Positions 18,099-29,479 are shown, numbered from the stretch's first letter. The stretch is 49,483 nt of DNA from Aporhodopirellula sallentina SM41 (GCF_000346505.1 NZ_ANOH01000136.1:1-49483); one strand, 5' to 3'. The notes: generated by a model from the letters alone, not told the origin. Numbers and translations: made by a program.

Positions 18099-18330
18099 GA
18101 ATAAAAATGCACCTCCGGGGAATCGAGAGATTTCCGGCACCCCATCGGGCCGTGAAGAAATCGGGCGCAGGAATGCCGCGACGAGAAATTTGGCCAAACG
18201 CAATGAAAGCCGGGCTCTTCATACACAAACCGCCAAGGGGCAGATCGATGTGGTTCACGTCGCGGCGGCTCCTACCGGCCGATTCGACTTCGTCCAGAGC
18301 GAATCAAACATCCGTCTTTCGCAAAATGCT

Positions 18331-18352
18331 CTGACCCGGGACTCCGGGTCAG
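18331..18352. repeat. Hairpin, 9-base perfect stem with 4-base loop
   Basis: CTGACCCGG and CCGGGTCAG flank GACT. The stem is GC-rich and would be stable as RNA, but no T-run follows on either strand. Confidence 0.7.
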
Positions 18353-18768
18353 CAAGCGAATTGAAACCCAGCTGAGCATACGTCAGTTGAAAGTCGATAG
18401 GAGAATAGTCACCAACGGCCTCCTCATTCATCTCGATCATGACGCCGTAGTCCGGGCTCCATCAACTCAAAGAGAAACGAATCGGAAGCATTCTTCCGAT
18501 CTGCAATCTCTACCCTGTCGTACGAATAAGGAACCCTCCGCACTAACGGGACTGCAAAGTCCTTGTACGCTTGACCGAGGACACGGCGATCATTCTTTGG
18601 GCAGCTCAAGCTGGGAAGCCGGTCAATGCTCAATCGATCCGTTCGGTGTCGCAGCATCTGAAAGATACCGCTCGGATTGCGCAGCCAATGGTTGCCGCCA
18701 TGAAACGATCGAAGGCTCAGTGAAGCTAACGAACAGTTCATACATATACGGCACAACCATGAGCGCAT

Positions 18769-18803
18769 AAAAAAACCCTCTGGTCGAAACCAAAGGGTTT
18801 TTT
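18769..18803 (-). terminator. Intrinsic terminator of the 23S-5S operon
   Basis: On the minus strand, ACCAAAGGG/CCCTCTGGT arms (18789-18797 and 18776-18784) close on a four-base loop and are followed by seven T. It begins 12 bases after the 3' end of 5S rRNA. The other side also has six T, so it could stop transcription from both directions. Confidence 0.92.
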
Positions 18804-18808
18804 AAAAA

Positions 18809-18916
18809 TCTGGCAATACCTACTTTCACGCTGGTGGGCACTATCATCGGCTCGCAAAGCTTGACTTCTGTGTTCGGGAAGGGAACAGGTATAACCTTTG
18901 CGATATAGTCGCCAGA
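18809..18916 (-). rRNA. rrf: 5S ribosomal RNA
   Basis: The ends pair as TCTGGC (5', at 18916) and GCCAGA (3', at 18809). The middle reads TTCCCGAACACAGAAGTCAAGC, recognisable here as CCCGAACACAGAAG plus TCAAGC, followed by GTAGGTATTGCC near the 3' end; these are universal 5S features. The length is about 108 bases, shorter than the usual 115-120. Short 5S rRNAs of about 109-111 bases are, from memory, a known planctomycete trait. It is the last gene of the tRNA-Ile, tRNA-Ala, 23S, 5S operon. Confidence 0.95.
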
Positions 18917-18920
18917 AAGA

Positions 18921-18950
18921 CCTGACGACGAATATTTCGCCGCCGTCAGG
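18921..18950 (-). other. Hairpin in the 23S-5S spacer
   Basis: CCTGACG and CGTCAGG form a 7-base perfect stem, with an inner CGAA/TTCG pair. It sits 5 bases before the 5' end of 5S, where a processing nuclease such as RNase E or RNase III would act. The role is inferred from position. Confidence 0.65.
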
Positions 18951-19005
18951 CCGAGTTGTTTGGTAGTAGCAAATGACGTCTTGGAAGCCATCGATTGGCA
19001 CTTTT

Positions 19006-19025
19006 CTTGAGTGCGGGATATCGGT

Positions 19026-19031
<6 letters not shown>
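19006..19031 (-). other. 3' arm of the pre-23S processing stem
   Basis: These 26 bases are the inverted complement of 21901-21926 with two mismatches. The arm covers the last few bases of mature 23S and the 20 bases after it. Together the arms would bring the two ends of pre-23S rRNA together for RNase III-type cutting, as in other bacteria. Confidence 0.9.
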
Positions 19032-21900
<2,869 letters not shown>

Positions 21901-21906
<6 letters not shown>

Positions 21907-21926
21907 ACCGAAATCCCGAACTCAAG
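21901..21926 (-). other. 5' arm of the pre-23S processing stem
   Basis: Partner of 19006-19031: 24 of 26 positions pair. It includes the first six bases of mature 23S and 20 bases of leader. Complementarity stops sharply outside it. Confidence 0.9.
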
Positions 21927-22702
21927 CCACCGATCCCGACCGCGGCGAACCGCGAACAAAACCGACATTGCTCTTGCTCATAGATTTCAATAGAATCTAT
22001 TAACGATATCACATAGTGGCCAAACTCATTTAATTGAGCCTGGCCTCTCAAGAATCCAATCGAATCAATCACCAGATCAATCAACCCGTGAAAACACAGG
22101 CGTTCATGACTGGCGACGCTTCCAAAGAACTTTATAAACTACCTTGCGTGAATGATTCACCGTGCCCCGGAAAAAGGCCGGCTTCAACATCCACATATGG
22201 TGCTCTTTTCAGATGCCAACTACCAAACAACCAAATTGTCAAAAATCAGTTTCCTGAACCACTCGCTGTTGCGAGCAGACCAAGAGACGCTGCCGAAAGC
22301 AGCCGGTCGAGATCATTTTCCCCTCACAGTGAGAGATGATCTCGGCCGGTCGTTTTCGAGCGAGCGGAGAAGTTAGCGATGAGCTGACTTCGCGTCAAGC
22401 GGAACAGTGAGGAAATCTTTAAAAAGTTTTCATCAGCGTTTCGCTTGAAAACCACAACTGAGAACCTGCCGGAGCGATGAAGCTCGCGACCACTTCTCGG
22501 TTGCGGGTTGGGAAGAATAGCGATCCGTCGCCGGAGGTCAAGTTCAATCTGAAACAAAATTTCAAATTGTTTTCATTGACCGTTTTATCTCGTTGTTCGG
22601 ACGGTTACTCGCGGCAAGAACGACCAGCCAATGGCTAGTTACTCTTATCCCGCGAAGACGCGTCCGAGCGAGACAAACTCACTCACTTCCAACATCTTCT
22701 AG
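21927..22702 (-). other. Long spacer between tRNA-Ala and 23S rRNA
   Basis: About 775 bases with no gene. It holds the long hairpin at 22303-22349, a small stem CTCGC/GCGAG at 22262-22275, and TAGATT/AATCTA flanking 7 bases near 21979-21997. Short open frames here are not protein-like. It is AT-richer than nearby coding DNA and is expected to be transcribed and removed during 23S maturation. Confidence 0.7.
22303..22349 (-). repeat. 14-base-pair hairpin in the rRNA spacer
   Basis: CCGGTCGAGATCAT (22303-22316) pairs with ATGATCTCGGCCGG (22336-22349), 13 of 14 matched and one G-U-type position. The 19-base loop can itself form CTCA/TGAG. It may be a processing or antitermination signal within the transcript. 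Confidence 0.75.
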
Positions 22703-22775
22703 TGGAGGTAGACGGACTTGAACCGACGACCCTCTGCTTGCAAAGCAGATGCTCTCCCAACTGAGCTATACCCCC
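22703..22775 (-). tRNA. tRNA-Ala (anticodon TGC)
   Basis: 73 bases without encoded CCA. The acceptor arms GGGGGTA and TACCTCC pair, with A as discriminator. The D arm reads AGCTCAGTTGGGAGAGC, the anticodon stem-loop is CTGCTTTGCAAGCAG with TGC in the loop, and the T arm has GGTTCAAGTCC. It is the second gene of the rRNA operon, 90 bases after tRNA-Ile. The Ile-Ala pair is the usual content of a 16S-23S spacer, here kept although 16S is absent. Confidence 0.97.
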
Positions 22776-22865
22776 TTGGGTTGAAGCTCGACAGAGTAAC
22801 GCAGAAGGTGATTCAGGGAAACCTGTAATCTCGGCCTTCGGCGATTCCTTTTCGAACCTCAAAAA

Positions 22866-22939
22866 TGGGCGTGCCAGAACTCGAATCTGGGACCTCGTCG
22901 TTATCAGCGACGCGCTCTAACCAACTGAGCTACACGCCC
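22866..22939 (-). tRNA. tRNA-Ile (anticodon GAT)
   Basis: 74 bases without encoded CCA. GGGCGTG at the 5' end pairs with CACGCCC before the discriminator A. The anticodon arm CGTCGCTGATAACGACG has GAT in the loop, and the T arm reads CCAGATTCGAGTTCTGG. It is the first gene of the operon; a promoter lies just upstream in place of the 16S gene. Confidence 0.97.
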
Positions 22940-22948
22940 GTGTACCCC

Positions 22949-22999
22949 GGTCTCGCGACCAGAGGGGACGAAGTGTAGGAACTTTTTGACGCTTGTCAA
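22949..22999 (-). promoter_or_regulatory. Promoter and leader of the tRNA-Ile/tRNA-Ala/23S/5S operon
   Basis: On the minus strand a perfect -35 TTGACA (22994-22999) is followed after 16 bases by TACACT as -10 (22972-22977). Transcription would begin near 22964, about 25 bases before tRNA-Ile. The short leader has GGTC-GCGA-GACC (22949-22960), a small hairpin with a GNRA loop. The -35 is part of an inverted repeat TTTGAC-GCTT-GTCAAA (22985-23000), which could be an operator or a chance symmetry. Confidence 0.75.
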
Positions 23000-23000
23000 A

Positions 23001-23330
23001 GGCTCTTTTGCCTGGAAATGCGTCGAAAATTCGCAAAATTTCAGTCGCTTGGTACGCGAGTTCGAAGCTTTTCACTCCGGCACGAGCAAGTTTTTTCGGG
23101 TTAGTCAGGGTGAATACTTGAATCGACATTCCCTTCAACAACATGGTTCAGGCAAAATAGCTCGATCCGGTGCGGAAAATCCGTTCCGACCGTTAATCAC
23201 AGTGGTCCCGGCCGGCTCGATGCCGAGAACTCCGGTCGCCGTGACGAACAGTCGACAATCTCCGCCCCTTCCATTCGTGAACAAGCCTCCACGTTAAATC
23301 GGTACCATCAGAAGGATTTGAAGCGTCACC
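23001..23330. other. Intergenic region where a 16S gene would be expected
   Basis: About 330 bases between the rRNA promoter and the thioredoxin gene. I see no 16S rRNA signature (no anti-Shine-Dalgarno CCTCC end, no GTGCCAGC or AACTCAAAG blocks) and no protein-like frame. It probably contains the promoter of the plus-strand gene at 23331, but I cannot pick it out. Confidence 0.7.
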
Positions 23331-25265
23331 ATGAACCATTCGCTGTCCCCGCAGTCACCATGCCTGCATCCTCTTGCTCTCTCGCTGGCGATCGCTGCCG
23401 CGTTGACGAGTGCCTCCTTGTCACAGGCCGCGCCGCCTTCTCCCGCTGCCGCTCTGGGTCTGAAACCCGTCCAAAATGGCGTCGAATTCGACGAAGTCAC
23501 GAAGGACCAAGTCAGTCGCTGCGAAGTCCGCGATATTGAACGAGACGACTGGTCCGGTTGGGAGGTTCTGGGGCCTGACGGGACCATGTTGCGACGGTTT
23601 GCCGACACCAACGGGGACAAAAAAGTCGACCTTTGGAGCTACTTTCAATACGGAGTCGAGGTCTACCGGGACGTCGATGCCAACTACAACGGGAAAGCGG
23701 ATCAGTACCGCTGGATGGCGACCGGGGGCACACGATGGGGCCTGGATTCAGATGAAGACGGGGTCATCGACGAATGGAAAACCATTTCGGCCGAAGAGGT
23801 CACGATGGAGCTGATCGCGGCACTCGCCGACCAAGACGCGACTCGATTTGCTGCCCTCCTGGCCACCCCTTCGGACATCCGTGGGGTCGGAATCACCGGC
23901 GATCTGCGAGACAGCCTTACCAAGAAAGCCGTCCGTGCGGCGTCCAAGTTCAAGGACTTTGCCCGGTCCCAACGAATCGTCAATCGAGACTCAAAATGGC
24001 TGCAATTTGCGGCCACTTCACCGGGTGTCATGCCGGCCGGCGAACCTGGCTTCGACAAAGACGTCACCGCCTACGAGAACGCCGTAGCGATGTTTGAATC
24101 CGGCAACAAATCAGGACAATTGATGGTCGGCACCATCTTGCGTGCCGGTGATACTTGGAAGCTCCTCGACCTTCCGACACTCGCTGAAAACGGGGAACCG
24201 ATCGCTCAGTCGGGCGGGAATTTCTTCACTCCCGGCGGTGTCACCGCCCCAACATCGAACGGTTCGAGCGCCGGTGACGCCAAGACGCAAAAACTCGTCG
24301 GCCAACTCGAGGCGATCGATTCTCGCTTGGCTCGGGCAACTGAAACAAAGGACCTCGCCGTCCTCAACGCCAAACGGGCTGACGTCGTTGCAAGCCTGAT
24401 TGATGCGGCCACTTCCTTGGAAGAACGCGATACATGGACCCGCCAACTGGTCGACACGGTAAGTGTTGCCGTGCAAAGCGGTGCCTACCCAGAGGGTTTG
24501 TCGCGGTTGCAATCGCTCGCCCGTTCACTGTCCAAATCGAGTGCACCGGAAAGCAAAGCTCTTCGTGCCTACACCGAGTATCAGTTGATCGGAACCGAGT
24601 ACATTGCTCGCCAAAGCCCCGACGCTGACTTCGCAAAGATTCAAGAATGGTGGTTGGGCGAACTGACCGAGTTCACCGAGCGTTACCCACGTGCCCCTGA
24701 AACCGCATCGGCCAAACTACAACTCGCACTCAGCAAAGAGTTTGAGGGTGACGACAAGGCCGCGTTGAAGCTCTACAAGGAAGTCGCCAGCGATTTCCGC
24801 GGAACCGACGCCGCCGAACGGGCCACCGGCGCCGCGGTGCGTTTGCAATCGGTCGGCCGCGAGGTCGAATTGGAAGGCCGCACGATCCAAGGCAAGCCGT
24901 TCCGGTTAAGCCAAATGCGGGGTCGCCCCATCGTCTTGCACTACTGGGCAACCTGGTGCGAGCCGTGCAAACAGGACATGAAACGCCTTCGCAGCCTTCA
25001 AGCCCGCTACCAGCGTGCGGGCCTGCAATTGGTCGGTGTCAACATCGACAATTCGCGTGAACAGGCCATCGCCTACCTGAAAGAAAACTCCGTTCCGTGG
25101 GTTCAGCTCTACGAAGACGGCGGACTCGAAGGCAGCCCATTGGCCAAACAATTCGGCGTCCAGACCCTACCTACGATGATGCTGATTGACAGTAAAGGAC
25201 GTGTGGTTCGCCACAACGTGGGCGAAGCGGAACTCGACAGCGAATTAGCTGAGTTGCTGAAATAG
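23331..25265 (+). CDS. Secreted TlpA-like thioredoxin-domain protein
   Basis: 644 residues. A signal peptide (LALSLAIAAALTSASLSQAA) is followed by a segment of about 100 residues with Asp-rich loops (DTNGDKKVDLW, DANYNGKADQY, DSDEDGVIDEW) like EF-hand or dockerin-type calcium loops. A helical region with TPR-like character (about 330-500) leads to a TlpA/AhpC-type thioredoxin domain at about 505-644. The redox motif is WCEPC with C543 and C546, and VQTLPTMMLID carries the cis-Pro. It would reduce or exchange disulfides outside the cytoplasm, with the N-terminal part probably docking to a partner or surface. A strong terminator follows at 25303. The combination of domains is common in planctomycetes; the client protein is unknown. 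Confidence 0.88.
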   Translation: MNHSLSPQSPCLHPLALSLAIAAALTSASLSQAAPPSPAAALGLKPVQNGVEFDEVTKDQVSRCEVRDIERDDWSGWEVLGPDGTMLRRFADTNGDKKVDLWSYFQYGVEVYRDVDANYNGKADQYRWMATGGTRWGLDSDEDGVIDEWKTISAEEVTMELIAALADQDATRFAALLATPSDIRGVGITGDLRDSLTKKAVRAASKFKDFARSQRIVNRDSKWLQFAATSPGVMPAGEPGFDKDVTAYENAVAMFESGNKSGQLMVGTILRAGDTWKLLDLPTLAENGEPIAQSGGNFFTPGGVTAPTSNGSSAGDAKTQKLVGQLEAIDSRLARATETKDLAVLNAKRADVVASLIDAATSLEERDTWTRQLVDTVSVAVQSGAYPEGLSRLQSLARSLSKSSAPESKALRAYTEYQLIGTEYIARQSPDADFAKIQEWWLGELTEFTERYPRAPETASAKLQLALSKEFEGDDKAALKLYKEVASDFRGTDAAERATGAAVRLQSVGREVELEGRTIQGKPFRLSQMRGRPIVLHYWATWCEPCKQDMKRLRSLQARYQRAGLQLVGVNIDNSREQAIAYLKENSVPWVQLYEDGGLEGSPLAKQFGVQTLPTMMLIDSKGRVVRHNVGEAELDSELAELLK

Positions 25266-25302
25266 ACCGGTTGACCCTCTGCAAAAGCAGATTGATATCT
25301 AT

Positions 25303-25335
25303 AGGCCCGTTCCTTGATTGGAGCGGGCCTTTTTT
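25303..25335 (+). terminator. Intrinsic terminator after the thioredoxin-domain gene
   Basis: AGGCCCG (25303-25309) pairs with CGGGCCT (25324-25330), extended by TCC/GGA inside, and runs into six T. It lies 37 bases after the stop at 25265. Confidence 0.93.
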
Positions 25336-25484
25336 GTTTGCCGACAGCAAGGCGTTGATTGACAATCAACCGATCGTTGGCGGCAGAATCTACTCACCCA
25401 CCGTGATCCTGCAGGCTGCCCCGCAAGATCGCAACATTGCCCTTCCCACGCGGAATTCCCGCCACGTCAACAACGAGAAATGCC

Positions 25485-26567
25485 ATGCGAATCGGCGTCC
25501 CAACCGAAGTAAAATCTGACGAATACCGAGTCGCGTTGTTGCCCGTCGGCGTGGAGGAACTACGCAGCCGGGGCCATGAGGTGTTGATTCAATCGGGCGC
25601 CGGAGCCGGTTCGGGCATGCCTGACGAAGTCTATCGCAAGGCCGGCGCGGTCATCGTCGATGACGCCAAAGGAGTCTTTGCGTCAGCGGACATGATCATC
25701 AAAGTGAAAGAGCCCCAACCGAGTGAATATGAATTGATCCGGCCGGGTCAAATTGTTTTCACGTACTTTCACTTCGCCGCGAGCGATTCACTCACCGAAG
25801 CGATGCTCGCATCGGACGCCTCATGCTACGCGTACGAAACACTTCGCGACGATGAAGGGCGACTTCCTCTGCTGACGCCGATGAGCGAAGTGGCCGGACG
25901 CATGAGCATCCAACAAGGGGCAAAATACCTCGAACGACCGCAGATGGGACGCGGCATTCTGCTAGGTGGTGTACCAGGAGTTGCACCGGCGCACATTACG
26001 ATCTTGGGTGGCGGCATTGTCGGTGCCAACGCGGCTCGAATCGCGGCCGGTTTTCAGGCGGACGTGTCGATCCTCGATGTCAATCTCGACCGGCTTCGGT
26101 ATCTCGATGACATCATGCCGGCGAACGTGAACGTGCTCTTCAGCGATCGACATACTATTCTCGAAGAGATCCAACGAGCCGATCTCGTCGTCGGCTCGGT
26201 GTTGATCCCAGGTGCGAAGGCCCCTCAATTGGTCCGCGAATCGGACTTGAAGATGATGAAACCGGGCAGCGTGATTATCGACGTCGCGGTTGACCAAGGC
26301 GGCTGTATCGAAACCAGCCGCCCCACGACTCATAGCGACCCGACCTACATCATCGATGATGTCGTTCACTACTGTGTCGCCAACATGCCCGGTGCGGTAG
26401 GCCGCACGAGTACGTTTGCCCTTTGCAACGCGACCCTGCCGTATGTCATTCGCTTGGCCGGTCAGGGCGATGCGACTCCTTCCGGATCACTCGCCTCGGC
26501 GTTGAACATTCATCGTGGCGAGATCGTTCATCAAGCCGTGGCGGACGCGTTCAACGGGGCTTCTTAA
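25485..26567 (+). CDS. ald: Alanine dehydrogenase
   Basis: 360 residues. The enzyme interconverts L-alanine and pyruvate plus ammonia with NAD. Starting at the ATG at 25485 (MRIGVPTEVK), the catalytic residues fall at the same numbers as in the well-studied mycobacterial enzyme: R15, K75 and H96 (FTYFHFAAS). The NAD-binding fold starts with ILGGGIVGANAARIAAG, and VIIDVAVDQGGCIETSRPTTH is the other conserved block. The frame extends 16 codons further to an ATG at 25437, but that adds a low-quality leader. It is a single gene between two terminators. A role in using alanine as a carbon or nitrogen source, or in cell-wall alanine supply, is inferred. Confidence 0.96.
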   Translation: MRIGVPTEVKSDEYRVALLPVGVEELRSRGHEVLIQSGAGAGSGMPDEVYRKAGAVIVDDAKGVFASADMIIKVKEPQPSEYELIRPGQIVFTYFHFAASDSLTEAMLASDASCYAYETLRDDEGRLPLLTPMSEVAGRMSIQQGAKYLERPQMGRGILLGGVPGVAPAHITILGGGIVGANAARIAAGFQADVSILDVNLDRLRYLDDIMPANVNVLFSDRHTILEEIQRADLVVGSVLIPGAKAPQLVRESDLKMMKPGSVIIDVAVDQGGCIETSRPTTHSDPTYIIDDVVHYCVANMPGAVGRTSTFALCNATLPYVIRLAGQGDATPSGSLASALNIHRGEIVHQAVADAFNGAS

Positions 26568-26619
26568 AAAGTCGTTTTTTCCCGTCTTTTGCGGTGTCAA
26601 ATCGACGTTCCAACCTCAC

Positions 26620-26649
26620 CCTCCTCCGACCCCAACAGGTCGGAAGAGG
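26620..26649. terminator. Shared hairpin between convergent genes
   Basis: CCTCCTCCGACC (26620-26631) and GGTCGGAAGAGG (26638-26649) pair at 11 of 12 positions around a 6-base loop. It lies between the ends of ald and the minus-strand BBP7 gene and could serve both, though it lacks a T-run. Confidence 0.6.
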
Positions 26650-26661
26650 TCATTGCTGGAC

Positions 26662-27975
26662 CTAGTACTTCATCGTCGCCCCGACGCTGAAACCGACGAA
26701 CAACACATCGTCACCGGCGTCAAGCGATTGAACCGGTGCCCGTGCCCCGACGATCGATGGGATGTGGTCCTCGGCCGTTGCGACTTGGCCGAGGTACCAG
26801 AGTTCGGTACCGGCGTGCAGCGACAACAGTTCGCCGACTTGGTAGTTCACACCGTTGCTCAGCTCGATCATGTAGGCGAAGTCGCCGTCATCATCTCGCA
26901 TTGCGTAGAGGCGTTCGTCTTGGTCGTCGACCACTGCGGTGGCTTCGGACAGGTTCCAGTAACCACCGGCCCGTGCTCGCAGATACGTTGAACCGAAGCG
27001 GCAAACCGGGCTGTACATGTCCAATCCGACCTGCAGACCGATCAGGTCGTTCTGCGTGTCGGCGTAGATATATCCGTTGTCGGCCGGTGCGGCACCGTTG
27101 GACGCGGTGTAGCGGTACTCCTCTTCGAAGCTGATGTAACGAGCACCGAAGAGCAGTTTCGCGATGTCCCAAGCGACCGACGTGCGGCTCGCTTCGGCAC
27201 TCCAGTAGGTCGACTCATAGCGTTGGCTCTGGAAAGCAATCGGGTCGCTCGGATCGTCCGCAGGACCCGTTGCTTCGGGGTCATACAGGAACGTGAAACC
27301 GATGTCCTGATCGGCGAGTGCACTGCCGAGCAAAACGGCGGGCACTCGTTCGGAGAGGAACGTGCTGCCCGTCACGCCTGCAGCGCTGTTGGACATATTC
27401 CAATTGATCGGTCCGGTGAAGCTGACTTCGGTACCGCTGACGCAGTCTGGCACGGTTCCGATCGTGACCCGCGGGGCGAGTTCAAAGTCGTATTCGTCCA
27501 TCGAAAACTCGCGTGAACGGGTGAACCGCGACAGGTCCTCCCGACGCATCAGCAACGCCTCAACCCGTCCATAGCAGAACGGATCGCAGGTCGGGCAACT
27601 CATGCATGGGGCACCGCCGTAGCCGCCGTAGCCGGCACCGTTGCAGTTCCCGCCGCACTGGCCGGTACACTGCCCGTTGCCGCATTCGCCGGTACTGCAC
27701 TGGCCGGTACTGCAGCTGCCGCTGTTGCAACCCACCTGGGCGATTTCGCTATCGAGATTCGACAGCGGCCCGGGCAGCAAACTGGACATCTCCGAGGCCG
27801 GTACGACCTGGAACGACTGTCCCTCGTGTTGCAAACTCTTGAGCAGTTGTGCGTCAGCGACTGACCCGGTGAGCGAACACGCGAGCGTTGCCAGAGCGAC
27901 ACCGATACCGGCCCGGAAGCGGGAAACAGCCCCGCTCGAGCACTTCTGGGTGCGAGGAATCCAAGTAATGTTCAT
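26662..27975 (-). CDS. BBP7-family outer-membrane beta-barrel protein with Cys-rich leader
   Basis: About 437 residues from the ATG at 27975. After a signal peptide (cut near ADA/QL, residue 42) comes a Gly/Cys region at 83-134: Cys at 83, 88, 93, 98 and 103, exactly five apart, then 107, 111, 124, 127, 130 and 134. The barrel follows, beginning with CYGRVEALLMRRE, and ends in GFSVGATMKY; a terminal aromatic residue is usual for outer-membrane barrels. The pattern matches the planctomycete BBP7 family. The cysteines may bind metal or cross-link in the cell wall. The frame extends 11 codons upstream of this start. It is about 100 bases downstream of the proline-rich secreted protein gene on the same strand. 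Confidence 0.85.
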   Translation of the reverse strand: MNITWIPRTQKCSSGAVSRFRAGIGVALATLACSLTGSVADAQLLKSLQHEGQSFQVVPASEMSSLLPGPLSNLDSEIAQVGCNSGSCSTGQCSTGECGNGQCTGQCGGNCNGAGYGGYGGAPCMSCPTCDPFCYGRVEALLMRREDLSRFTRSREFSMDEYDFELAPRVTIGTVPDCVSGTEVSFTGPINWNMSNSAAGVTGSTFLSERVPAVLLGSALADQDIGFTFLYDPEATGPADDPSDPIAFQSQRYESTYWSAEASRTSVAWDIAKLLFGARYISFEEEYRYTASNGAAPADNGYIYADTQNDLIGLQVGLDMYSPVCRFGSTYLRARAGGYWNLSEATAVVDDQDERLYAMRDDDGDFAYMIELSNGVNYQVGELLSLHAGTELWYLGQVATAEDHIPSIVGARAPVQSLDAGDDVLFVGFSVGATMKY

Positions 27976-28072
27976 GATCCGAACCTCGAGACATTGTTTG
28001 GCGGTCACCAGACCGACACGTTGCGAATGACAGAATTTTGTTGTTGCGACTAACGGATAACCAACTGGTCAT

Positions 28073-29479
28073 CTACAGGACCAAAAACCGACTACGGACC
28101 AGGCGAATGATTTCAGTCGCCTGTTCGCGGGTGCGGCAGACGCCCCGAACGATCACTTGGTCCTTCATCTCCGCCAAGCTAATGCGTGCCGTCGGATGAG
28201 TTTCACGAATTTCACGCATCAGGGGTGATTCCGTGACTTTCGGCACGGGAACAGCCTCTTTCTGCGGTTTCGTGTCTTGCTTCGCTGCAGCCGGTTTGGG
28301 CAGAGCGAATCCGGCAAGTTTTGCCGGAACAATCGGGGCCGCCGAAACGGTCCCGGTGTGTTCTCTTCTGGCCGTCGGAATCATCGGAGGTGCAGCCACC
28401 TCGACATGTTTCCGATGACGTTGAATGCGTTTCACGGGCGAACCGTCCGATCCCGCCGATGCGACCCAATGCCGACTCGGCGCGGGCAGCGGTGGCAGGT
28501 TCTCGGTTGTGGTTTTGGTCGGTTTTCGATCGCGGGTTGCCGTCGGTCCGGTCGCCGCGAAGGCATCCGCCGGTGGTGGCGGGATAACAAACCCGGTGGG
28601 GCCTGCATCGATCGGTTGCGGTTCCGCCGAGGCTTGCTCTGTGACCGGCGTTCGATCGGAATCGTTCGATTCAGAGAAATCGCTGAACGAGAACATCACC
28701 GGCTCGTGCGTCTCCTCCTGAACCGCCGCGACTCGCGTTTGGATTTCGTTGGATACCACATGCGGCCGAACGGCGGGCTTTGTAGTGACCGTCGCAGGGA
28801 CAGGCGTTTCGGCCGGTATGGCTTTGGCGGTCGTTTGCGGTTCCGGCACGGGCGTCTGAGCGACCGAGGGGACTCCCCACTGCGGTCCGTTCACCGGCTC
28901 GGCCGCGTCGCTGCTGGACTGCCCATCGGACGAAAACCCGTTGCGTCGCATCGAAACGATGCGTGGGTGGTTCGTTGCGGTGGGAGCGTTTTGGTTCAAC
29001 ACGACAACGGGTTGATCGATCAGATCGGACGGCCCGCTGGCCATCGGATTAACCCGAATCTTCGACGGATTCGGCTTGCTGACCTCGACCGACGGAGTCA
29101 CCGACCGCGGGTTACCGATCGGTACCAGACCAACCGCCGTGCCGATGCTTTTGAGTCGCAGTTCGGAGTACTGAAGATCCGACGTTTGCACGACCCCTTT
29201 GGCTTGGGCACTTTGTTGCCCTTCGCCCTGAGGAGCGTTTGCAAACAAGCTCGCGGGCAACGACGTCGGACTGACGTATGGATTGCTGCGGACGTGCCCT
29301 CCGCTCGTGTGAGCGTCGGCCGCGGATGCAGTTCCCTCGACGAGACCGCATGAGGCGATTCCCACCGATACACCGGCTCCCAGCTTGAGCCAGTTTGATT
29401 CAATCAAACCGGCTAGCCAAATTCGCTTCTTAGAGACCCGTCGACACTGACGGAACTCACGAGGCATCTCTCTGTCCAT
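28073..29479 (-). CDS. Proline-rich secreted protein, possible C-terminal BON-like domain
   Basis: About 468 residues from the ATG at 29479, which has AAGGA 8 bases upstream. The N-terminus has a long basic region and a hydrophobic stretch (LGAGVSVGIASCGLVEG) ending in ASA/AD near residue 53, a Sec signal with an extended N-region. Residues 60-400 are low complexity, rich in Pro, Ala, Thr and Val, and probably unfolded. The last 50 residues form a small domain (ISLAEMKDQVIVRGVCRTREQATEIIRLV) that resembles half of a BON domain, which binds membranes or peptidoglycan. The BON match is weak. It may be a wall-spanning linker for the BBP7 barrel encoded just downstream. The frame is open back to 29578. 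Confidence 0.65.
   Translation of the reverse strand: MDREMPREFRQCRRVSKKRIWLAGLIESNWLKLGAGVSVGIASCGLVEGTASAADAHTSGGHVRSNPYVSPTSLPASLFANAPQGEGQQSAQAKGVVQTSDLQYSELRLKSIGTAVGLVPIGNPRSVTPSVEVSKPNPSKIRVNPMASGPSDLIDQPVVVLNQNAPTATNHPRIVSMRRNGFSSDGQSSSDAAEPVNGPQWGVPSVAQTPVPEPQTTAKAIPAETPVPATVTTKPAVRPHVVSNEIQTRVAAVQEETHEPVMFSFSDFSESNDSDRTPVTEQASAEPQPIDAGPTGFVIPPPPADAFAATGPTATRDRKPTKTTTENLPPLPAPSRHWVASAGSDGSPVKRIQRHRKHVEVAAPPMIPTARREHTGTVSAAPIVPAKLAGFALPKPAAAKQDTKPQKEAVPVPKVTESPLMREIRETHPTARISLAEMKDQVIVRGVCRTREQATEIIRLVRSRFLVL

Larger units (their letters stand above)
17612..18768. other. Gene-poor stretch between putA and the rRNA terminator
   Basis: About 1.15 kb with no convincing gene. It holds a 20-base perfect palindrome and two strong hairpins (listed separately) and a fragment shared with the repeat island near 43060. 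Two short minus-strand frames overlap by 17 bases (18424-18768 and 18255-18440). Parts of them read like protein (QAYKDFAVPLVRRVPYSYD; YSPIDFQLTYAQLGFNSLAD), but I know no family for them and the first starts right at the rRNA terminator. They may be remnants of a decayed gene. Open frames on the plus strand (for example 17714-18100) have no protein-like pattern. Confidence 0.5.

Noticed and set aside
22940-23330. Possible degraded 16S rRNA upstream of tRNA-Ile
   Set aside because: None of the universal 16S blocks is visible and the region is far too short.
28277-29353. 358-residue plus-strand frame
   Set aside because: It lies opposite the proline-rich secreted protein. It is Arg/Gly-rich without any domain, as expected for the complement of Pro/Ala codons.
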